Positions 10,922 to 22,588 of a DNA stretch of 64,000 bases are shown here, in pieces; position 1 is the first letter of the stretch, and every line of letters begins with the position of its first letter. The stretch spans positions 64,420,440 to 64,484,439 of the forward strand of contig CM060702.1 in NCBI GenBank assembly GCA_030686995.1, given 5' to 3'. This DNA comes from Artemisia argyi (lineage: Eukaryota; Streptophyta; Magnoliopsida; Asterales; Asteraceae). The notes under the pieces were generated by a model. That model was not told where the DNA came from and searched no databases. It worked only from the letters and a program-made list of their open reading frames with translations. Both the position numbers and the translations under genes were made by a program.

Positions 10922-11446
10922 TTGCCTTTTATCAAAGTAAAAGCTTGTCTCTGTTGTTTGATATATAACTAATTAATGGGTGTTGATTATCATTAGTTGA
11001 GTTTGATCAGGTGTTGAATTGTTTGGTTTGGCGTGTTTGTAGAGCTCATGAGCACATTGAAATTTGGAAAAGCCGAGAAGTCCATATGTAACGGCTTATG
11101 GACTTATCGCTTTATCTAAGGCTTATTTAAGTCCATAAGCTCACCTTGATAAGTTAGTAAGCTGTTAAAAATGGAACTTCTCAGTTTTTCTAAACAATAA
11201 GCCCATATGTTATGCAAGTTAGCTAAACCAAACACTTCCTTTGTCCACTTCAATCGTCCTTCATTAAGTATTTAGACATAATTTGCTTTTGTTTGTACTG
11301 TTTTGGGTTTTTTTCAAATAACCAAATGAAAACTTCGTGATATTTTTGAGGTCTCGCTTTATGATTACGGATTCAGGCGCGTTGGGCTAACGGGATTAGG
11401 CAGCATATTTGTATTCCACGTAATTCTGACACAAATTTTTTGAACT

Positions 11447-11447
<1 letters not shown>

Positions 11448-11495
<48 letters not shown>
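11448..11495. repeat. T48 homopolymer
   Basis: Uninterrupted T run of 48 bases. Confidence 0.95.
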
Positions 11496-11496
<1 letters not shown>

Positions 11497-12007
11497 ATGT
11501 TTTATTCCTCAATTTCCATATACTCATAATGCTTGCTTATAATCTCAGAATAGTTATAGTTTCTTGCATATCATTGTTAGTTGCATAAGGTTCCGAACAT
11601 CTTTGTACACATCAACATGTCATACATCATTGAGAGTATAAGTGTAAGTTTATAGTCTTTCGCAATGACTAGCTACTGAACTTTATTTTGCTTATTAATT
11701 TATAGAAGCGTACGATAGGCCAGAGGCAGAACTACACAAACGTCCCAATCTTCCTTTAATGGCACAGGAGGAAACACAAATGGTATATGCTCTTACTGAA
11801 CTTGAAAATGGTTTAGAGCACTTGCCTCTGATCATCACTTTCACATTGGTTGCTTTGTGAAATTTTTATAAAAACTTATGGTTTGTATTTGATTTGTTGA
11901 AGTGAGTTTGTGTATTTTTATTGATAATTTTTTTTAATAATATATTGGTTTCTTTATTGGGTTTAGCTACTAACTTTATTATATATGGAATTTAGTAAAA
12001 AAAAAAA

Positions 12008-12009
<2 letters not shown>

Positions 12010-12049
<40 letters not shown>
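12010..12049. repeat. A13-G-T40 hairpin-capable tract
   Basis: A run of about a dozen A with a single G precedes 40 T, so the locus can fold back on itself. Confidence 0.9.
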
Positions 12050-12051
<2 letters not shown>

Positions 12052-14098
12052 TTATTTTGTGGTGGAATTATATTTTGACATAGATGCTTAGGTCATGGGT
12101 TGAAAAAGGGGTTTGCATCGAAAGAGGGTCGGATTGAAATCACCTGCAAGGCTGGAAACTGATGTACGTATAAATTCTGTAAATAACTAATAGAGGAAGG
12201 ACGACTGAATTGCTGAAGTAGGCGTAAACGTTTAGTTGTTTTTACTTTAGGCGTTCGGATTGGGAGGATGGAAAATTACCGGTCGGGTCCAATTGGTTAA
12301 AAGAATGGGTTATATTTAGGGATATATCCCCCTCCACTCCACAGACTTTACTGTAGCGTAAGTAGCTGGTGCAAGATGGGTGAGTCGGTGGGTTGGGTAC
12401 TGGGTCATAATAGGTTCGAGTCAAAAGTAGTTTATGAGGTTGTATCCTTTAAAATTAAAAATATTGGGTGACTTTACCTGTTTGACCCATTCCCCTTTGC
12501 TACATTTTTTATTTCAGACATGTTTTCATTATATAATATTTAACAATACAAGGTCCCACATTTTCTCATGTTGAGGAAGAATCAAGTATTTTTTTTATCT
12601 ATGAAGAATCAGTTACACACTATAATGTAACATGTTAGTGGTTCTTGCAGTTTTATGATATTATGGTACATACTAAAGTGTAATGCAATTGGTTGTGGGT
12701 GTTTTTGGAGGCTGATTATCAACAAATGGTTGTCGTGGAAGGATCTTCTACACCTGCTCAAGGTATGAATATGTAATTAAGCCAAGTTGGTGATTTTAGA
12801 TAATGTATGAATGTATTCTAATGTACCAAAGATGTGTTTTAGTGCCTATGTGGGGAATTTTATGGTAGGAATCTTTTTCGAAGTGTAATTAGTCTCTGAA
12901 TGAGTTAATGAAACTTAGTCGCACGAATATATGTCCATGAATATTATCAATTAAAAGTTAGCTTATAAATAAAATGTCAACCCGATGAGAAAATTCACCA
13001 AAAGTCGAAGGGTGGTATAAAAGAAAATGGATTTCAGTATATGTTAGTGACAAGATGGTTCATTTGATTAAATAATCATACGTTCACGCCTTCATATATG
13101 CAGTAGTAAATTCTATCATTGGTGTACATATAATTGTCACATCTTAATAGATATGCTTTAGATCACAACTCGCATTTATGCTAGAGTCGTTTAAGTTTAT
13201 TAAATTTACTGGTAGTTTATGTTAAATGTATGTCTTTTATAATGTATAATGGGCGCCTTTGTTTCTGTATAATGGACATATAAGCCTTTTTGCTTACTGA
13301 GGTAACTTCTCACTGACAATCGAATTTGGTAAGTCATCTTCTTAAGTCTTCAAATATTTGTGTAAAGTTTAGTACAATTAATTTAAGCATAGGAACGAGG
13401 CAAGTGAGGTTTGGCAACCTAAACCAAAAGTGCAGGTGAAGAGCTTTGATTCCGAAGTAACAAAGACCATAGTTGGATCATGGGTACGATTATATGATTT
13501 TGACAACCACGTGTTCGTTTACAAATGACAATATAAATGTATTATCTTTTGATTTACCTATATATTTCAAAGGGTTTGTTGTAATCACTGTGCTTTCCTT
13601 CATTGCTTTATTTTAAATGGGTGATCCATACCGCTTCTATGGTGAATTTATGCCACTCGGTAAAGCTCTTTTACAAAATGTAATTGCGACAGTTAAAAGC
13701 TTTGACTATTGTTAGCTTGACTTTCTTTTAGTGAAGTATGGATCCACTCTAATTTGCATAATCTTCAATGGTATTAAATAACACCAGCACCAAATATAGC
13801 TTTCAATAGGAGGGCAAGAAGCATTCTGATGTAGTCCCAATGAATGGTGAGTGAAATAAGATTACAACATGCTTATACTGATGGCACATCTGATGGAAGT
13901 TGCACGACAAAATTGGAAGAACCTGATGCCGCAAACAACCTTATGAGCTACAGTTGGATAAGATGAAGGAAGGTATGTTACTTATGTTAGGTACAATATA
14001 TTGCTTGCTGCCTCCGTTTCCCTCTTTAGTTTTAACATTGAGTGGCTGAGCGCATACTCCACTAATCATTTTTTTTTATTAAAGTAAAGGGTATATAA

Positions 14099-14310
14099 GG
14101 GGGTGTGTGAATTAGCTTGATTGATGAGCTTAATAGCTTATTCAAAAAGTAAAGAAACCAACAAGCTTAGTGTTATGGCTTATTAAGGTTGTATACTTGA
14201 GCTAAGCTTAAGTTGGTGAGGTCATAAACCATAAAAAATCAGGTTATTGGCATTTTTTATCATCTGGATAAGCCAATTAGCCCATCAAATAAGCTAATTA
14301 AAACACCCCC
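14099..14310. mobile_element. MITE-like inverted-repeat element, 212 bp
   Basis: Begins GGGGGTGTGTGAATTAGCTT and ends AAGCTAATTAAAACACCCCC, near-perfect inverted termini. The interior is full of AGCTTAT/ATAAGCT motifs. I could not define a clean target-site duplication, so the superfamily (hAT or PIF) stays open. Confidence 0.65.
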
Positions 14311-15505
14311 AAAAGCCCTTTATTTATCTAAAAAGTTGGTTATTATGTGTTACGGAGTGAAAAACTTGAAAGTAGTGTAAATAGTTTGAAATTTTGAATT
14401 TTAGAGCATGTAGTTATGATTGGTTAAAAACAGTACCTAATAAATGTTTTTTTGTTGATGCGTCAAAAGTTATAGGAATTGAAAGTTATATAGGTAGTTA
14501 GAGTAATCTTGAGAGAAGCTGGTTAGTAAAAAGTGTGAAAGTAGCTGGCTATTTTGAGCGATTATAACTATCGTGTCACCACTGTATTCATGCGGGTACT
14601 ACTGGTATATTAGTCTTTTTTGTTTCAATGTTGGTACTACAATTAGTCTTTTTGATTTTTCATGTTAAAAGTTCATGGAATACGCTTACTGTCAAGAGGG
14701 GTGTTTGGTTCCTCCTGTTATGCTGCAGGAAGGGTAGTTTGGTTGCTGCAGCATGGGCGTTTGGTACTGAGTTTAGTGCTCCAGATTTCAGCAATATATA
14801 AGCGGGTGTTTGGCTTCATTGTTTTTTGTCATCTTTGGTGAGTTTGGTTGCTGCAACAATATTGATTAGATGTTACTTATTTGGTTCATCAACCTGAGCC
14901 ACATGAATGTGTAAAATGTAATTAATGAGACTTCTAGCTTGGTTGCATATTATTGTAAGTTTAAAAAAGTAAAATTGCATCAACAAAATAATATTCCCAT
15001 GGCCCTATGAAATCACATGCCGATTGCTTCCGCCACTTCTGATAATTACTATTACAGTAATATTTTTGCATTTTTATTATCAACTGGTAGTATTTTATAC
15101 TGACCTTTAGAAATGGTATAGATGACACTTTATCAGTTTTGGAACTTTTTGAATAGAATCCTCTCTTCTGTCAACGAAATAGTCTTAGAAGTAATTGCAG
15201 TCCACATCTTTGTAGTGTTAACATTTTAAAAACTTGTATTAATTGATCTAATATGTTGACGTTTGTATCCGATAACCCAAATCACTCGACCCGACACAAC
15301 CGACCCTGATTCATAATCCAGTCGGGTTGCGGGTCGCTTTTAAAAAAACTCAAAACCCGATTCAACACGACCCGATAACATCCCTATGTACATCAAACAT
15401 AATTATAAACCAAAATTAAGAACAATAATTAAAACTAAAAACAAAAATTAAGCTATTTGTTTTTTAATAAATGAAAACACATTATTAAAAAATTTAGAAA
15501 AAATT
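14311..15505. other. No supported gene
   Basis: Non-coding, AT-rich. A GC-richer patch at 15270-15385 repeats CGACCCG and GGGTTG motifs, a pattern often seen inside Helitron or hAT derivatives. Confidence 0.35.
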
Positions 15506-15532
15506 CCGTGCGTGCACGGGTATTATAACTAG
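15506..15532 (+). mobile_element. Helitron-type 3' terminus
   Basis: CCGTGCGTGCACGG (15506-15519) is a perfect 6-bp hairpin. It is followed 9 bases later by CTAG and then T. Helitrons end in a short GC-rich hairpin followed by CTRR and insert between A and T. I could not find a confident 5' TC terminus, so the element's extent is unknown; the plus-strand SnRK2 fragment could lie within it. Confidence 0.6.
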
Positions 15533-16427
15533 TATAATAATAAAGTGTTTCTAATAATGACATGTCAAAAATAAGTGCCATGTGTACAAGAGATATGACA
15601 CTAGAAATGTGACATTGCATTCAAGTTAAACTAATATTCGGTTTGACAATTCATATTTATCAATACCCGAGAATAACTCCCCCAACCTATCCTATGAAAT
15701 TGGATATTGGAAAAAATATTAGCAGAGAAAACCTTAAACATTTCCACCAAATTAAATCCAAAATCATGAGTACATCAGGCATAATGATTTTGTTCTTGAA
15801 TTCCTGCGATATCAAATATGTTCTTATTGAATTCCAGCGACATCATGGATACCAAGAACTGTCCGGATATACTCATTTAGGTGTGCAATTTGGTTTTTAA
15901 TTTGAATATTATTTTATCATTAAATAATTAAATATTGATGTTTAGTTCTTATGCAGTTATCTGTTTACGGCAACAATTTTCCCTGAATGTTTGTGATGAT
16001 TGTATGTATCGCAGTACAGAGGTATGATTTACAATCAAATAGCCATTTTTTTCATTGTATAATTTTAAAAAAGGTTTGAATCAATGAGTAAAATTCAAAA
16101 GGTATGGATTTTGTGTAACAATAAACGTGGAATTTTGATTTATTTTGATAATGGATTTGTGTAACGAGAAACTCGGAATTGTGATATTCATTACCGACAT
16201 TACAACAATGTTTTTAAAAAATTGAAATTTGATATATCATTTACTTAATTATAGCATAATATAACCGATGATGCATTGTTAACCCTAATCTCATGCTACA
16301 AATTGCAGCACTCATTCATTTGCAAATCACATCATCTGCTTCTCTCTACACCATGAAAGGTTCATACCTTCATTTTAGTTTATTTTTTATTTTTACTTTT
16401 TTTTTTCTCTCAAATTGAATTCTATTA
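15533..16427. other. No supported gene
   Basis: An 85-codon plus-strand frame at 15643-15900 has no recognisable motif. The rest is AT-rich non-coding DNA. Confidence 0.4.
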
Positions 16428-16565
16428 TTAGTGATGACGATAATGAAATGATATATTCACAGTTATATTTTGCATTATACAATATGACAATGAAATTATA
16501 TATTGTTAGTGATGATGATAATGAAATGATATATTCCCACTTATGTTTTGCATTATACAATATGA
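16428..16565. repeat. 77-bp-period duplication
   Basis: Units at 16428-16487 and 16505-16565 share TTAGTGATGA, AATGAAATGATATATTC and TTTGCATTATACAATATGA. They are about 77 bp apart. Confidence 0.8.
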
Positions 16566-16644
16566 GCGAAAACTTCACCCTTATATACGTTGTTGATCCT
16601 GTTACTTTACACATTTGCATACTTTCCCTTATAAAATATCATCA

Positions 16645-16688
16645 TTTTTTTTTTTTTTTTTTTTTTTTGCTTTATTAGTAAATTTTAT

Positions 16689-16729
<41 letters not shown>
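16645..16729. repeat. T24 / A40 inverted homopolymers
   Basis: A 24-base T run (16645-16668) is separated by 21 bases from a 40-base A run (16690-16729). The pair can form a long A-T stem. Confidence 0.95.
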
Positions 16730-16732
<3 letters not shown>

Positions 16733-16968
16733 GTATAGATCAATTCTCGAGGCACTCTTATTATTATTTTTTAATATATTTGGGATGTTGTAATTTAGTA
16801 TGCATTTTGAAATTCATTTATATGTGTATTTTTGTATTAAAAATATATAACAAATTGAAGTGTTAAATGTTGTGAAAAATAAATTAGTAAAAGTTTGTAG
16901 TGTTTAAAAAACACATTAATGACCTTAAAAATTAAGAGAGAAAGTCATCCCTACACTATATATTATAT

Positions 16969-17239
16969 TTTTTTTGAACGGCGGCATATTATTAAAAACG
17001 AACTAGCAAGATTCTAGCAATTACAAAGATAATTTCAGCCAATCAGACCAACTAATACATTTTTTGCCTCTAAACTTATACCAGGAAAAAGAGAAAAGGC
17101 GAATGGTATCAAAAATATCACATTTTCTCATAACATGAGAATTGAAAGCGATATTATTCCTAAAACGCCAAATGGTCCAACATGTTGAAGCGAAGATGAC
17201 ATATGCTCGATCCTTCTCGTCTTTTGAAACTTGACACGT
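16969..17239 (-). mobile_element. 5'-truncated L1-type LINE, 271 bp
   Basis: The minus strand encodes TIWRFRNNIAFN, RKCDIFDTIRLFSFSWYK and WSDWLKLSL before TAA. This is the C-terminal end of plant L1-type reverse transcriptase ORF2 (zf-RVT side). The 3' end carries an A8 tail. Perfect 16-bp target duplications ACACTATATATTATAT flank it at 16953-16968 and 17240-17255. Only the last 3' end of the element was copied, as is usual for target-primed reverse transcription. Confidence 0.9.
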
Positions 17240-17374
17240 ACACTATATATTATATAGATATAGATATTACAGTAATAATCTAGCTTATTTATGACATAAT
17301 AAATTTCAAGATTGCCATCTACCAACTGTTCAGTAAATATTAAATGCATCTAAATCCAGATCACATTTAACTTG

Positions 17375-17382
17375 TATATATA
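17375..17382 (+). promoter_or_regulatory. TATA box of the defensin-like gene
   Basis: TATATATA lies 79 bases upstream of the ATG, a normal distance for a plant promoter with a short leader. The LINE insertion at 16969-17239 ends about 135 bp upstream of it. Confidence 0.6.
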
Positions 17383-17460
17383 CCTTCACTTTTTTCTTCA
17401 CGAGAGTAATCATTCAAAATTTACTTTTCTTCATTGAAAGTTCATTAAAGAGGTCTTGCT

Positions 17461-17800
17461 ATGAAGAACGTATCCATTTTAGTCTTGTTTCTTCTTGCAA
17501 ATGTATTCGTTTGTTTAGGTACGGCTTTGGTTCCTTTGTGATAGTATATTTCTTCATTTATTCACAAACATATACGGAGTTATTCTTATTAATCATGTAA
17601 ACATATTATATTATTTGCGCATCATTGTAGGAGATGTGATACCCGAGGAAGCGAATACTCTATGCCATAAAAGTTGGCCAATGTTTTGCTTTAAGCTAGC
17701 GTGCGACCAGAAATGTAAACGAGAATGGGACAAAAGCTCTGCTGGAAAGTGCGAGAATGCTTTTAAGTGTGTATGTACTAAAGAATGTCCTGATAACTAA
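17461..17800 (+). CDS. Defensin-like secreted cysteine-rich protein (2 exons)
   Basis: Exons 17461-17518 and 17631-17800 join across a 112-bp intron (donor AG|GTACGG, acceptor TTGTAG) to give 75 residues. Exon 1 is a signal peptide (MKNVSILVLFLLANVFVCL). The mature part has eight cysteines with a C-X3-C (CDQKC) and a C-X-C (CVC) spaced as in the cysteine-stabilised alpha-beta fold of plant defensins. One intron at the end of the signal peptide is the classic defensin gene layout. The predicted role is a secreted antimicrobial or signalling peptide; the actual target cannot be read from sequence. All splice sites and the frame are intact, making this the best host gene in the window. The strongest alternative is another DEFL subgroup rather than a classical defensin. 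Confidence 0.85.
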
Positions 17801-17948
17801 TATAGTATGAGAGTCATATTTGAAGTTTATGATAGGTTTATATTGTAAGTTCTCGTTTTAAGTAAAAGAAAATTATTGAATACCAGCTTTAAAGAAATTT
17901 TTATTTAATATTATTCATTCTATTTTTTCTATCAAACTTTTTAAGTGT

Positions 17949-18406
17949 AATTGACAAAGTTGACGTGGTGAGGATTAATGTTTGTTTAAGTTTTGTAAAA
18001 CAATAAATTAGAGTCATCTACTATCTTAAAAACACCAACTAATATAGTTTTAATATAAACTGTTATAACTTAAATTTATAAGTTCATTGTTGTTGCAAAT
18101 ATTTGCTATATTATTATAGAAATATAGAATTTAAAAACATAGCTTATCGATGGAGTCTCAATATTTTTCATCTGTTTAATTGACAAAGTTGAAGTGGTGA
18201 GGATTAATGTTAGTTAAAGTTTTGTAAAACTATAAATTAGAGTCATCTACTATTTTAAAAAACACCAATTAATATAGTTTTAATATAAAATGTTATAAGT
18301 TAGAATCATAAGTTCATTGTTGTTACAAATCTTTGCTATATTATTATAGATATGTAGTATTTAAAAACAAATCTTATCGATAGAGTCTCAATATTTTTCA
18401 TCGGTT
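17949..18406. repeat. 229-bp tandem duplication
   Basis: Units 17949-18177 and 18178-18406 both begin AATTGACAAAGTTGA and share long blocks such as TTTGCTATATTATTATAGA and GAGTCTCAATATTTTTCATC. They differ at scattered positions. The repeat starts about 150 bp after the stop of the defensin-like gene and is non-coding. Confidence 0.9.
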
Positions 18407-18885
18407 CAATCGAATATAAGTTTGGATAAGTCATGACATCTTGCAACACTATATATTAAATACAGAAATATATATATATACATGAGTATAGAACAGTATC
18501 TACCCGGCGGTTCAACTGGTTGAACCGAAGACCCTATAAACCGACGACTAAACTGGGTCGATAAAAAAATGGGTTTTAAAACATTGTAGTTGACCAAAAT
18601 AAACTCTGCCATTGCATTTCATAATTTATGCTTTTGCTAAATATGAATCAATATGAACAGGATCAACCTATGACTTTTGGAGGCCCTATGCGAGAACTAC
18701 AATGCACTGAAAATTACAATGTATGCCTCGAACATAAACACTTTAACATATGTAAAATAAAAGGTGAAAAGGTAGTTTTAGCAAGTCTATTCAATATAAA
18801 ATTTAAAGGCAAATGATGATCTAAATCGATCACATTGATAATATGAACCACTTTTTAAATCCTCTTCGATAATATATTCCGTAAT
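18407..18885. other. No supported gene
   Basis: Contains a palindromic GGTTCAACTGGTTGAACC near 18509-18526. The small plus frame at 18628-18816 has no known motif. Confidence 0.4.
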
Positions 18886-19257
18886 TAGAGGTGGCAATTT
18901 GTGCCCAAAATTAAAAAAATAGGTTAAATGGGCAAAATTTTAAAAGATTTGAGCACATTTGGTCCCCACCTTTTTTTAAAATGGGCATATATTGCCCATT
19001 TAAAAGTTAAATGAGAACATATTTTCTCTCAATTGGATAACATTACAATTGTTTTTTTTTAAAAACATATATATAATATATTTAATTTTTTAAATATAAA
19101 GTTTGAGAATTTTATTTCGTCGTTTTGGGTAATTTCTAAAACGATTCTTATAACATGCGCCCGTTTGGCCCGTGCCCATTTAACCCGCGTCCGTTTAGCC
19201 CGTAGCCCGTTTGACCCGTGGCCCATGCCCGCCCGTTTTGCCACCTCTATGGCTCTA
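18886..19257. mobile_element. hAT-type MITE, 372 bp, with 8-bp target duplication
   Basis: Begins TAGAGGTGGCAA and ends TTGCCACCTCTATGGCTCTA, so the outermost TAGAG/CTCTA and the inner AGAGGTGGCAA are inverted. Identical 8-bp copies TCCGTAAT flank it (18878-18885 and 19258-19265), as expected for hAT transposition. The interior repeats CCCGTTTG/GCCCGT-type motifs and has no transposase. Confidence 0.85.
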
Positions 19258-19265
19258 TCCGTAAT

Positions 19266-20161
19266 ATTTTCTCAAATTTTGGGATGAAATTCATTTTTGA
19301 AAGCCTTATATACTAGTTTGGACAAAAACTAAACAATTAAAATAAAAGTGAAAAAACCTTACACTATGGGCGTAAACAGAAAATAACACAAACATATCAA
19401 CTTCCTCACCTCCTCTATCAAATATCTATCGTCTATTTTTAGATTTTTCGGGAAATCACTTAAAATAATTACTCTTCTTCTTACCCTTAGAATAAATTAA
19501 AACATCTTAAGTTTTTGAACACATTCCAATAAGTTTTATGCTAAAAATCTAACTAAATGAGCACCGGTGACTATAAATTAAGGTGCCCCTACAAATTTAG
19601 AGGTCATGTGTGGTTGATCACCTCACACATGCTCAAATCCAGCCTTGAATATGAACAATTTTAAATGGCTTTTGTCGATGTTCTCATTTACAACTTGTCG
19701 AGTTTTGACGAAATTTTTTTCAAAATTTTCGCCAAAAAAAATCACATATGATTTAATACTTTAAAAATCACATGTGACTTGTACAACAAATCAAAAGTGA
19801 ATTTATATATTAGAAAAATAACATAACGCAAGTGATTTTTTAGACGGAAAGTTTACAAATAAAAAATTAACAAATCACGTGTGATTTTCCAGCGCGAATT
19901 TTTGAAAAAATAATCGTCGAAAGTATATAGAAGTGCATATCTATAGAAAAATAATTTAATTCTCGTCGCGATTGTGTATATTTCATAGCCTGAAGATTTA
20001 CCGTTTGCAAGATATGTTGTTTAAAAAAAGAAAATGTGAAAAAAAAATTGTTTGATGAAAAAATAGATGGATAAGATTAACCTATTTTTTATTTTGATAA
20101 AAAAATGTTCGTTATTGATCTCATCTCATGTTAAGTATTAACTACCGGATTGGTACGTTTT
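19266..20161. other. No supported gene
   Basis: AT-rich DNA. ATCACATGTGATTT-like inverted motifs recur around 19735-19890. The last five bases (GTTTT, 20157-20161) are the left target duplication of element 1. Confidence 0.5.
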
Positions 20162-20517
20162 TGTTGGAACCAAAGTTTTACTATTTTATCAAGTCTCGGT
20201 CATTTGTAATAATAGGTTGCTTTAGTTATTATTTTACTTACAATATAGTTTATGTTACAAAGTTTACTAGACTTAAGCTAGGTGATCCATGGGCTTTAAG
20301 GCCCATACGATTTCATGAATGGGAGGAGAGGGAGTGTTGCCCTAGCTCATTCCCTATAAATAGATGGCTTAAGTCTTTGTAATACTTGGTTGGTTATTTG
20401 AAACATTAAGGAAACTCTTGCAATTCATATTCTCTAATTTCTCATAATCATCCCACTCTCATTCTCATCTCATTTCTATCATTATTGTGCTTGTGTTTAC
20501 TAAATGGTGACCTAACA
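20162..20517 (+). repeat. Element 1 5' LTR
   Basis: 356 bp with TG...CA ends. TATAAATA at 20355-20362 is the likely promoter TATA box, so transcription would start near 20390. It is about 97% identical to the 3' LTR. The stretch CGGTCATTTG...TAATAGGTTGCTTT is also recognisable in the LTR of element 2, so the two families are related. Confidence 0.95.
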
Positions 20518-20519
20518 AG

Positions 20520-20533
20520 TGGTATCATTCGCC
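20520..20533 (+). promoter_or_regulatory. Primer binding site, element 1
   Basis: TGGTATCATTCGCC lies two bases inside the 5' LTR. The first eight bases match the complement of plant initiator tRNA-Met 3' end (TGGTATCAGAGC); the rest does not, so the priming tRNA is probable rather than proven. Element 2 has TGGTATCAATCGCC at the same place. Confidence 0.65.
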
Positions 20534-20959
20534 ATATGAAGGTGTAGCTTTTGTTTTTTCATTAAGTTTGTTCTTAAACTTGTTTTTCATTCGAATTTTT
20601 TAAGAAATTATTGTACTTTCTTGCTTGTTTCTTGATTTTTATCACATATTTGCTTACAAACTTGTGCTACAAATCAACACAAACAAAAAAGTTCACATTT
20701 TTCCTTATAAAATTTGACTAAGTTTCTTGTACTATTTTTCGCAATCTTTTATATAATTTGAAAAGTTCTTAAAGTTTTCAACTTTCTTAAAGATCTCTTC
20801 ATTTTACACCTAAAAGTACAAGAATCTTGAACTAAAAACGAGTTTTAGGATTGCTTTCTTTGAAAAACAAAAACTTACAAGTTATCGAGATCTTCTCCAA
20901 GTGCACTACCTCGACTTCGTTTGTGTGGACTCGGTATTTTCTTTCTTGTATAAGAAAGT

Positions 20960-21300
20960 TAAGTACTTCGACATTTGGGAAAGTTTTCGAAATTGTATAA
21001 TTTCGAAAATTGTCTTTTTTCTCGTTATCGCAAACGTTATCGCAATTATCGCAAACGTTTTCGAAAACCTGAAAAGTTTCGAAATTCTATTTTTTCGAAA
21101 ACCTGAAAAGTTTCGAAATCTTATTTTTTCGACAACCTGAAAAGTTTCGAAATTTTAGTTTTTTTTTTTTCTTCGAAAAATCTTCTAAGTTTTCGCAAAC
21201 CTTGTTTCTCGATAATCTGACAAGTTTCGCAAACCCTATTATCGCAATCACATGTTTCGCAATCTGAAGTTGTTCTAAGTTTTTTCGATACTTGGTTAAT
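20960..21300 (+). repeat. TCGAAA/TCGCAA repeat array in the gag leader
   Basis: About twenty copies of YTCGAAA- or ATCGCAA-type motifs lie between the LTR and the gag ATG at 21344. Within it, a roughly 39-bp unit containing AACCTGAAAAGTTTCGAAAT is repeated three times (about 21060-21158). It is untranslated leader and resembles the arrays at 36780-37190 and in element 2. Confidence 0.75.
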
Positions 21301-21343
21301 TCTACACTTTCTACAAGATCCATTTCAACACAAGTGTTCTAAG

Positions 21344-22588
21344 ATGTCTCAACCACCTAATCACTACTTCCCTCATACTCAGCAACATCAACATCAGCAG
21401 TATCAACAACATCAACATCAGCAGTATCAGCAACAACAATACCTTCCGCACCAAATGAATCAACAACCTTCTCAAAGACAAACATACAATCCACTACATC
21501 ATTACCTAATGATGCAACAACATCAGATCATTCCTCAACAACAACCATATCAAGTGCCGCAACAAAACACTCAGTTTTCCTCCAAACAACCTCACTGGTT
21601 TGACAGAATGTGTGAAGTTATTACAACTCAACAATCCCGACATGAGGCAGGATCACTTGAAACACCTCCAATGCTAACACCTGGGAACTATGTTCAATGG
21701 TCAAGTCGATTCTTACGATTCCTTGAATTAAAGAAACCTCATGGGAAATTCTTAAAGCAAGTGATACTTGAAGGACCATTTGAGTGGCCGACAAGATTTG
21801 AAGCTGGTGATCCAACTGCTGATCCTCCACGTCCTCCTGGTGATAGACCTCTTCCAGAATCTGCACTCACTGAAGAACAGAAACTACATCGTGAAGCTGA
21901 TGAGTATGCAATGGCTTACATACTTCAAGGAATACCTAATCCTATCTATCGAAGTGTTGATGCTCAGAAAACGGCTAAAGCTATGTGGGAACACGTTCAT
22001 CTCCTTATGGAAGGCACTCAATTGAACAAAGATGACATGGAATCCAAGCTATACATGGAATACACTGACATCACAATTGAACCTGGAGAGTCACTTGAAT
22101 CCTACTATCATCGTTTCACAAATGTGGTTAACGATCTGGAACGTCATAAAATCACAGTACCTAGGATCGCGGTAAACTCCAAGTTTGTTGGTAGTCTTGG
22201 CCCTGATTGGCATAAATATGTGACATTTGTTCGTCAAACGAAGAATCTTCATGATGCTCCATATGGCTTGTTGTATGATTTTCTGAAACACCATGAACCT
22301 GAAGTGGAAAAAGATAGAGCTCTACGAGGAGGATACACACCAACACCAACACCAAATTCTTTGGCTCTCGTAGCTCAATCTCCCTATGCTCCACCACCAA
22401 TGTCAAATCATGCATATGTTCAAGAGCAGAACTACTTCAGTTATCCACAATCTTCCACCTCGAACAAATGGTCCCTTATGATTCATCACTACAAGATTCT
22501 TCTACTCAACTTGTTCCGTCAAACAACAATGATGCTGTGTACTACTCCAACTCCAATGATGATGACGATGATGACTTTAATACGTTGA
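21344..22588 (+). pseudogene. gag: Gag capsid region (UBN2-type), frameshifted
   Basis: ATG at 21344 opens a 414-codon frame. Residues 1-90 are Gln/His/Pro-rich with QHQHQQYQQ-type repeats. Residues 110-330 resemble the Copia gag (Retrotran_gag/UBN2) domain, with WSSRFLRFLELKK and ESYYHRFTNVVNDLE. Near 22468 the meaningful reading moves to another frame (-1), where the Ser/Asn-rich stretch and zinc knuckle continue; the original frame ends at 22588 in low-complexity codons. Gag normally forms the virus-like particle in the cytoplasm. The frameshift is probably mutational, since no canonical slippery heptamer is present. Confidence 0.8.

Larger units (their letters stand above)
10922..14098. 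other. Mostly non-coding, weak exon-like pieces
   Basis: Contains T runs at 11448-11495 (48) and 12010-12049 (40). Short open stretches with coding-like composition appear on the plus strand near 11705-11860 (a string LPLMAQEETQMVYAL) and near 13390-13520 (EVWQPKPKVQVKSFDSEV). I cannot assign either to a family. Their strand agrees with the SnRK2 fragment and with the Helitron-like end at 15532. Confidence 0.3.
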
